NCBI GenBank assembly: GCA_964035545.1
Contig: OZ037771.1
Coordinates: 1,798,001 to 1,862,000 of the forward strand
DNA: 64,000 nt
DNA from: Bugula neritina
Taxonomy: Eukaryota > Bryozoa > Gymnolaemata > Cheilostomatida > Bugulidae
Direction of reading: 5' to 3'
The notes beneath the pieces are model-generated. The model saw only the letters and a program-made list of their open reading frames with translations, made no database searches and had not been told where the DNA came from. Both the position numbers and the translations under genes were made by a program. Positions 57,385 to 64,000 of this stretch are shown here, one piece after another. The stretch's first letter is position 1. Every line of letters starts with the position of its first letter.

Positions 57385-58005
57385 CTAGAGTGTCTGAAGA
57401 TATTGTTCCAGGAAGTCTGTAGCTCTCTTACATTCATCTTCATCATTATTGAAAGCTTGAGGGAACTCCTTAGAGCCAACAGAACTAGGCAAGAGAACAT
57501 TGTGAGTAAAATTATCACTGTTGCTACTTTCTTCCATCTCTTGTATGATATTATGAAGATCTCCCTCTTGGTCATTATCAGTGCATCTCTGTTCACCAGA
57601 GTAACCACTGGGGTTCTGTTCTTCAAGATAATTACTAAAGCTCTCAAATTCAGGGCTAATCTCACTGTTATACTCCATTTGACCTTCACCTTGGTCTCCA
57701 TTGACTTCACTTTCATCATCGCTACTCTGTGCTTCAAAAGATGTGAGCACATGGGTGCACAACCCTTCTTCTGGGTGCATCTCTAAATATTGCATTCGGA
57801 AATTGGACTTAGACAGCAGCTTTATGTTGTTTCTTGTTCTACAAATTGCCAACTGTTTTCGTAGGTCTCTTTTCTTTTTCTTCAGCACTTTCAGATTCTC
57901 TTTTCCAAGTTTCAGAAGTTGGTTTCTTTTTTCGCCAATTTTGTAGTCAATGCAAGCACATGCACTGCTACCATCTGCCCAGCTTCTTCTAATAACAACC
58001 CTCAT
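57385..58005 (-). CDS. Small CxC/CPExGxCxH-family protein, second minus-strand copy (206 aa)
   Basis: ATG at 58003-58005, preceded by a good acceptor TGATTTCAG; the in-frame GTG further up is therefore not the start. MRVVIRRSWADGSSACACID has the CxC (C16, C18). KIGEKRNQLLKLGKENLKVL and KKKKRDLRKQL form the charged middle. The second motif is HPEEGLCTHVL (79-89), in which the first Cys of the family is His. The C-terminal region is long and acidic (Glu, Asp, Asn, Ser) and ends ATDFLEQYLQTL. No signal peptide or membrane segment. The overlapping plus-strand open frame at 57283-57786 is its shadow. Confidence 0.85.
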   Translation of the reverse strand: MRVVIRRSWADGSSACACIDYKIGEKRNQLLKLGKENLKVLKKKKRDLRKQLAICRTRNNIKLLSKSNFRMQYLEMHPEEGLCTHVLTSFEAQSSDDESEVNGDQGEGQMEYNSEISPEFESFSNYLEEQNPSGYSGEQRCTDNDQEGDLHNIIQEMEESSNSDNFTHNVLLPSSVGSKEFPQAFNNDEDECKRATDFLEQYLQTL

Positions 58006-59445
58006 AGTTGTGTCTGAAATCAGAACCCACACATAATTATGATGGTTACAAAAATGCTTATAATGTTTTTGTGTTAAAGAGAGTTTACAAACTCCAATAT
58101 ATGCTACCCTCAGCTAAATATTACACTTCTGTTTAGAAAAAGTAAAGAATATTTACTGTAACATCGCTGCAAGAACCTATATCATAGTCTTTTTCTTTTA
58201 TTTTTATTCAAAATTGTGGAATGAAAATAAAACTTTCATGCAATGAAAAATTTATATTTTACATAAAATATAGTTTTTATGTAAATAACTTGAAGATGTC
58301 ATAAAATACTTTGTTTAATTTAAACAATTATACAATAATTCCTAGATTTTGAAATAAATTAGACATACCTGTACAGAATTGGTAGCTGTAGTTGAAGTCA
58401 GATTTTTCAATCAAATGAGTTTCTTTATCTAAGTGATACTAAGGAATGCAAAAATTGAAGCTTCTTGTTGAAATTGAGAGCACAACTTACTTCTACAAGA
58501 GTAAAGTGTAAAATGACTTCAAATAAAAGGCTGGAACAGCTAAGTAATCATATTTAATAATCCCCAAAACTTTTCTATTGTGTGAGAGCTATCTGGTAAT
58601 TCAAAGTATTTTATAATAAAAAAAGAAATAAGCTTGCAGTGTAATTAAATGATTGTAAGCTGTAAATTACCTGAATGTAAAGATGAAACTATTGTGTAGA
58701 TAGCTAAGGGATTAGGTAAGAGTTCTTGGAACTGCTAAAACTTTGAAACTGGACTGTCATTTTCAGACCAGAATTGGTGTCAGTAAGTTGGTAATTCTTA
58801 TTAGCTCTACTCGTTTAACTGCTACAGGTTGAAGAAACTCATTGTGATAAACTTACTTATAACTGCCGGTTCAGTCACTGAATTTCTGTTTTTTCAAGGT
58901 AGGTAGAGTTTACCTCAACTTATTTAATATATCTTAAAAAAGTAAAACTACACAGAGTTGATATAAGTATAGTTTATATCAACAGAAATATTAAACTAAG
59001 GAGGGGAATTCTTTTGAAATAAGCTTTTCAACATACGGTAAACATGAAAGTTGTTGTATTTGTTATTAAACATGTAAATCATTATAGTACTGATTCATAA
59101 GCAACACTAAATTTAAATAAAATAAATGTCAATATGGTGAGAAATGCAAATAGTGAAATATAAACTTGTTGGTGTAAGGCTGACTTTCTGTTTGAGTATG
59201 GAAGCCATGTTTGAATCAGTAGATTGTAAAAATCTACTTATATTATAAACACTTTTATTCCAGTATTTTTGCAGATAGTTTTTTTGAAGTTATATTATTC
59301 TGTTTGAGTTTTGATATATATATATATATATATATATACTCTAAAATCTGTTTTAGGAATAAGCAAGCATAGTATACACACCTGATGGATAACGGTCACG
59401 TGTTTAATTTATTGTAATCTATTTTTACAGATATATATTGAAATC
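58006..59445. other. Spacer between divergently transcribed array members
   Basis: Shared upstream region of the minus-strand gene (57385-58005) and the plus-strand gene (59446). From 58629 it is block X copy 2. A (TA)n run at 59312-59338 is absent from copy 1. Confidence 0.5.
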
Positions 59446-59847
59446 ATGAGAACTCCACCTAGTCAGAGAATAGACAACTCTTGTTCCTGTATCAAGCAGA
59501 AAATAAAAGATAAAAGGCAAACAATATTGGATATTGGCTCAGAGAGAATATATAAACTAAATGCTAAAGATAGAAATCTCCATAAAAGGCTAGTAGTACT
59601 CAAAGCCCTAAAACTAGTGAACCGTCTGCCAGTAAAAACTTTTCAAAAGCAACTGTTGGCTGTTTGCCCGGAGGTGGGGGTGTGCTTGCACACTGGCAGG
59701 AACCCCCCTCTACCAGAAATCAGAAGAGCACCAGCTATTGAGACTAATACAACCGCTGAAGAAGCAGTTTTAGATATATTTGTTGATGACGACACAGTAA
59801 CTTCTGTCCTTGAAGACTTTGATGAGTTCTCAGAAAGCTATGAGTGA
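59446..59847 (+). CDS. Small CxC/CPExGxCxH-family protein, copy 2 (133 aa)
   Basis: MRTPPSQRIDNSCSCIKQKI onward, almost the same as the copy at 52510. It has CPEVGVCLHT and the acidic end DDDTVTSVLEDFDEFSESYE. Changes relative to copy 1 are mostly single substitutions that keep the Cys/His pattern, plus a net one-codon loss in the linker and one residue added at the end. Same 5' acceptor (TTTTTACAG, 15 bases before the ATG) and same poly(A) signal. It lies 1.3 kb upstream of TNF ligand 2 in the same orientation. Confidence 0.85.
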   Translation: MRTPPSQRIDNSCSCIKQKIKDKRQTILDIGSERIYKLNAKDRNLHKRLVVLKALKLVNRLPVKTFQKQLLAVCPEVGVCLHTGRNPPLPEIRRAPAIETNTTAEEAVLDIFVDDDTVTSVLEDFDEFSESYE

Positions 59848-60009
59848 TAGTTGACTATCTTAATCAGACAAAGGAGTTGTGCTCTTCTGTACATATAATA
59901 TGATACAATAGATTTATACTTGATTATTGTCTCCTCCTGTTTCAACTACAGATGAGCTCTTATGTATGCTGCTTTTATGTATGACTACATACACTGTGTT
60001 TCTTTTACT

Positions 60010-60015
60010 AATAAA
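60010..60015 (+). terminator. Poly(A) signal of small-protein copy 2
   Basis: AATAAA at the same place as in copy 1. Confidence 0.6.
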
Positions 60016-61182
60016 TGAATGTAAATATGTTCTAACTTTTACAATGTCTATACAAATATAACAATTAAATACACAAATAAAAATTTAATGACTGACTCAC
60101 AAGGTAATAAAACTATAGCAATGTAATATAAATCTATAAATTTGATATAAATATAACAATATTTGAATTTTAACACATAGCCCATAGACTTAAAGCTTTT
60201 TCAGTCAACTCAGCTTTGCTATGGCCCCGAACTATGAAAGCACATATCATATACATCAAAGCAACCTAATCCCCTATCAAAGAATAATTATAATTATATA
60301 ATTTAGCTAAGTTCTAATCACAGTGCCAATTTGACAAAAATAAACTATTTCTAACACTTATCTGTTCTATAAATACTTTACAGTTAGAGGTTTATTGCTT
60401 ATTTTCTGACTATCTGCTGGATATATAACCAGGAAGAATAGGCTTGCAATACCTTTAAACTATTATAAGTAGCAAACTTCAGATGTTAACTTAAACAATT
60501 AACTACAATGTGATTGGTCCATTATGCAACATCCTATAGCAGCATACTATTGCAATCAGGAAAGCACATCAGCAGGGGTGTATGCATAATATATACAGCC
60601 ATGGGGGTCAAGAGGTGTTGGTTTGTTTGGGTATAATTATTCCGTTTTTGCAAAGAACAACTTCAACAAACGAGTACAAAATAAGGTAGCTATAGTTTAT
60701 AAATTATTTTTATTCTTAGTACAACAAAAGCCAAACGGGATTCATGCTATTTTTGCTTATGGTAAATTTATTGATTATATTACATCAAAAGCTCAACAAA
60801 ACAATAAAACTATTATAGCAATATGATAAATAATTCTTGTTGAATTCAGTAACCTCTTCACTTTTTCTCAAAAATGTTCCACAATTATTTTTGATTTCTA
60901 AATCTTGACATTTCTTTGATTTCTGAGAAAAATTAAATTTTAAATCAAAACAATGTAAATATAAAAAAACTGTGTCGTAAGCAGCAATTTGTCATGCATT
61001 GATTGGGAGTGTATAGTTTAATAAAACATTTGTGACACTACTGCATATATGTGACAATCTGCATCCACCCCTTATCACTATAGATACTTCAAAAGCAAGG
61101 CACTCGATTGGGTAAAGCAGAGTAGCCAGGAGAGGTTGGAAATTAAAAAGGAATTAAAACATCTGCTAAGAAGCCAACCAGA
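60016..61182. other. Upstream region of TNF ligand 2
   Basis: From about 60385 it is homologous to the upstream region of TNF ligand 1 (from about 42700), including the promoter candidates. The open frame at 60623-60826 is not matched by an open frame in copy 1. Confidence 0.5.
60511..60596 (+). promoter_or_regulatory. Candidate core promoter of TNF ligand gene 2
   Basis: TGATTGGTCC at 60511-60520 and CATAATATATA at 60586-60596, conserved in sequence and spacing with the first gene. Confidence 0.4.
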
Positions 61183-61458
61183 ATGACAGAGTGGTGGAGC
61201 TCACAGAGAAATCTCATGTCCCAGCTTCATTCTAAAGAACACAGAATGCAGAAACCAACTAACATAAAAGTGGACATAAAAGACCACAGCGGGAAACGAG
61301 AGGAAAGAAACAACTGTGGAATCTGTGTGCTCTTCACCATCTTTCTCGTCTTTGTCTTCATAGTTGCCATGATCTGCATTGGAGTCGTCTACATCCAAAA
61401 CCTGCAGACAAACCTGGTTAACTTGGAAAGGCAGTCTTCCAAACAAACAACCTTCAAG
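61183..61458 (+). CDS. TNF ligand 2 exon A
   Basis: 92 codons, MTEWWSSQRNLMSQLHSKEH to QSSKQTTFK, donor GTAAGTAT. The ATG is the first in frame and is conserved with copy 1. Confidence 0.94.
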
Positions 61459-63750
61459 GTAAGTATACTGGTATATTATTGCGCAATTGCTGTTAATCTA
61501 ATAAGTATAAGTTATTATAAGACAAATGTTAAAAAAATATTTGATTTGCTTTTTAATACCTTTATTAACTAGACTAATAACCGTTGGTTAGGAAACATAG
61601 GTAGTTTCACATTGTTATACTTGCTGTTAGCCTTAAGAATATCTTTGTTTTCTAAATAAACACAACCCAAAGTAGTTTTAGCAATGAGGAAGTAGCCCAC
61701 ATGTCTGACTAGTTATATGGAAGTGACACACTTTGAATGCTAAAAGTTTATGTAGTGTTGAAATAAGTGACTGTCGAACTTGTGATAGTTTTGTTACAGG
61801 ATACATTTTTGTTCATACAGTCTTCTCCTAAGAGACACTCCTTCAACTCTGCAACTTAAAACTAATACATGCTTTAAATAATATTATATAAATGCAACAT
61901 TATATGTGAAAACTTAGAAGTCATAAACTTGTAGAAAGTTTATTATAATATGTACGGGTATTCTAGTCATTAGGTGACTGACTGCTGCAGGTTGAAGCTG
62001 TACATACTCCCAGCGTACTTGTTTGCAGTAGATAGCAAGCAGTTTGCATTGTTGGCATTATCATATTTCTTTTGAGAGTATTTTGATATTTGAGCGATAA
62101 ATTGTTGATAATTATTTTGGCAAGCTACCCAAAGATTATATAAGCTGTATCTAGTTCCTTGTATGGTATCACAGCCCCATGACTAGTATTAGACTAGTTT
62201 CGGTTGTTTCAAATTTAGTTTTCAAAACACAAACGCACCAGGGTCTAGTAATTCTGACGTTGCTGCATATTTTAGTTCATTAATTAAACTTCACTGATCA
62301 AAAACAACCTCTGTTTAACATACTTTAAAATAAACCAATTTTAATTAGAACTCAATGATAAACAAAACATACATGTAGGAGAACTCCAAAACAAGCAAGT
62401 TTTTGAGTGAATTTTGAGTGAGTTTTTCAGTGAGTTTTTGAGTGAGTGAGTGTGTTAGTTAGTGAGTGAGTTAGTGTGAGTGAGTGAACAACAATTGTTG
62501 GCAACCACAGTTAATGATTTACCTAGCAACTGGAGCGCAGGGGAATTTTTAGGTCCTTAGGATTTTAATAGCTGATTAACCTGGGACTTCCCCTTGCTTC
62601 TCACATAAGACCCACAGGCTTTTGTTTGATTGATGAATAGCTTCAGATTAGCATTGATTTTGCTAACATAAGTATGTCAACATACATATATATGTTGCAC
62701 TATGAGAATATTCATAACTCTAACAACCCACAAAATTAAGCATTTCACAAACATGGAAACTTATCTTGAAATTTTCCTGGAAGGGGAGTGTTCATACATT
62801 GATAAAGTGTCACAGTTTAATGTTCACTTGATAAAGATTAATATTATAACTAAGAGCTTTTATCCTTACTGTCCATCTCACTAACAAAATCAAGCGTCAA
62901 CTAGTCTCGTTACTTTATCTATCTTGGATATTTAAATTTATAATGAAGCTAACTGAAGTTTTAATGTGATAATTTAAATTTGTTTGATTTGGAAGCTTCT
63001 AGGCTTTATAAAACCTTTCTGAATGCATGTGTTATAGATTTTTTCAGTGGTTGTGCGCCCACAAATATATGGCCATTTTTTTCAAAAAACTGCAGCTATG
63101 AAATAAAAAACAAATTGGGGCACACATGGATGGTTTATTTTTGACTAATGTAAGCCCTCTTGCTAAGATATTTACATTATGTTTCCTGGCAGAATTGAAA
63201 GTAATGAGCTATAATATAATTATAAATAGAAAACAGTCAACTGTACAACTCTTAGAAATTACCCTGGATTTTTGTCAGCAGTTGCCAGCTCACAGTGTAA
63301 ACAAAGTTATCAAAAGTTATCAATACAATATATATGCATATCCAGCTTTAGATTAAACAAGGGTTTGTTTTAATAGATATATATTAGATTTAATTGCATG
63401 ATTTAGCGCGGAGACAGTAGAGCGGAGAAGGCAACTCTAAGAGTCAAAAGGAACACACATGATCAAGATAAAGGAGAGGACGACCACATTCGGCTGGAGC
63501 ACCACGGTTAGTTAACTTGTATTACTTTTACTAGGAAATATGTAACATAAATATGTTGTATATTTCCTCAGAATGTTATTTGGTTCGTTCTATTGTTATA
63601 CTGTGCAACACGTGTGTAAAGGTGAAATGTATCAACCAAAGTTATGGGATAATCACAAAGTAAAACTTCATGTTTCAGGTATACCCACCCACCATGTTGC
63701 CTACATCTTTGGAGATCCCAAGAAAGTTGAGGAGCATGTTTTACGTAACG
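61183..63750 (+). CDS. TNF superfamily ligand 2, 5' part (cut by the window end)
   Basis: Tandem paralogue of TNF ligand 1. Exons A (61183-61458), B (63407-63506) and C (63679-63750) are present with the same phases; D to H must lie beyond 64000. It keeps the cytosolic tail, the membrane anchor (CGICVLFTIFLVFVFIVAMI), the furin-type RVKR (104-107) and strand A (HHVAYIFGDPKKV). Differences: exon A has lost seven residues of the stalk heptad region, and exon B begins with RGDS where copy 1 has SQDN. Intron 1 is shorter than in copy 1 because a piece matching about 44.5-45.0 kb is missing. Confidence 0.93.
62401..62487 (+). repeat. GAGT/TAGT repeat in TNF ligand 2 intron 1
   Basis: Shorter version of the array at 45272-45372. 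Confidence 0.85.
63407..63506 (+). CDS. TNF ligand 2 exon B
   Basis: RGDSRAEKATLRVKRNTHDQ to RLEHH, acceptor GATTTAG, donor GTTAGTTA. Same length as in copy 1. Confidence 0.93.
63679..63750 (+). CDS. TNF ligand 2 exon C
   Basis: GIPTHHVAYIFGDPKKVEEH plus VLRN, acceptor TGTTTCAG, donor GTAACAG, phase 1-1. The second half is diverged from copy 1 (VGVPASNE). Confidence 0.92.
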
Positions 63751-64000
63751 GTAACAGAAAAATATATAACAATATAGCTGTTGTAGTATAATTTAATTCC
63801 TTAATATTATATTACAATATAGCTGTCGTATTATTATAATGGAATAAATTTGTCATTAGTTTACATGGCATCAGCAAAACTCTAATAATAGTAAACAAAA
63901 ATCTTTTATCAGCTAAATTCGCATCTCATTGGAATACTAATTTTGCAAAACCTGGTGACTAAATATTTGGAGTACAACTCCTACTAACTCACACACATAC
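63751..64000. other. Intron of TNF ligand 2 at the window end
   Basis: Homologous to the intron after exon C in copy 1; no exon. Confidence 0.7.

Larger units (their letters stand above)
58629..60030 (+). repeat. Duplicated block X, copy 2
   Basis: Counterpart of 51695-53100 with small indels and a new (TA)n tract. Confidence 0.9.

Noticed and set aside
57283-57786. 167-codon hydrophobic open frame on the plus strand
   Set aside because: Antisense shadow of the acidic C-terminal region of the minus-strand small-family gene.
62702-62884. Open frame in intron 1 of TNF ligand 2
   Set aside because: In copy 1 the same region is not open in that frame; the whole intron is equally conserved because of recent duplication.

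Overview
This window is nuclear DNA from an animal. It is strongly AT-rich, the genes are split by many GT..AG introns, and there is no operon structure. The gene content (a JIP3/JIP4 scaffold, the ER protein RAMP4/SERP1, and type II membrane ligands of the TNF superfamily) is metazoan. Intron sizes and the wealth of mini- and microsatellites suggest an invertebrate, possibly a lophotrochozoan, but the species cannot be fixed from sequence alone.

Layout. 1-7.6 kb: mostly non-coding, with a few minus-strand exons of an unrecognised arginine-rich protein (about 3.0-5.3 kb). 7.6-30.0 kb, minus strand: one complete JNK-interacting protein 3/4 gene (UNC-16/Sunday driver type). I reconstructed 28 coding exons in one continuous reading frame of about 1,124 codons, including a 12-nt and an 18-nt microexon, plus one extra frame-shifting cassette exon. 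Many of its introns carry tandem repeats, several touching splice sites. 32.2-33.7 kb, minus strand: a complete three-exon RAMP4/SERP1 gene (65 aa). 35.9-42.3 kb: repeat-rich DNA with a lone basic ORF flanked by tandem repeats, exon-like fragments, a MITE with long terminal inverted repeats, and a tRNA-like element.

42.8-64 kb, plus strand: a recent tandem duplication. It holds a complete eight-exon TNF-superfamily ligand gene (43.5-49.9 kb) and the first three exons of a paralogue cut by the window end (61.2-63.75 kb). Between them, 52.5-59.9 kb holds an array of five copies (four intact, one broken, plus a 3' relic) of a small protein family I do not recognise. The copies lie on alternating strands and share a CxC...CPExGxCxH signature, a charged helical middle and an acidic tail.

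The best candidates for undescribed biology are this small-protein family embedded in the TNF cluster, the phase-compatible alternative exons that could exchange the start of the TNF domain together with a furin site, and the microexon cassette of the JIP gene.
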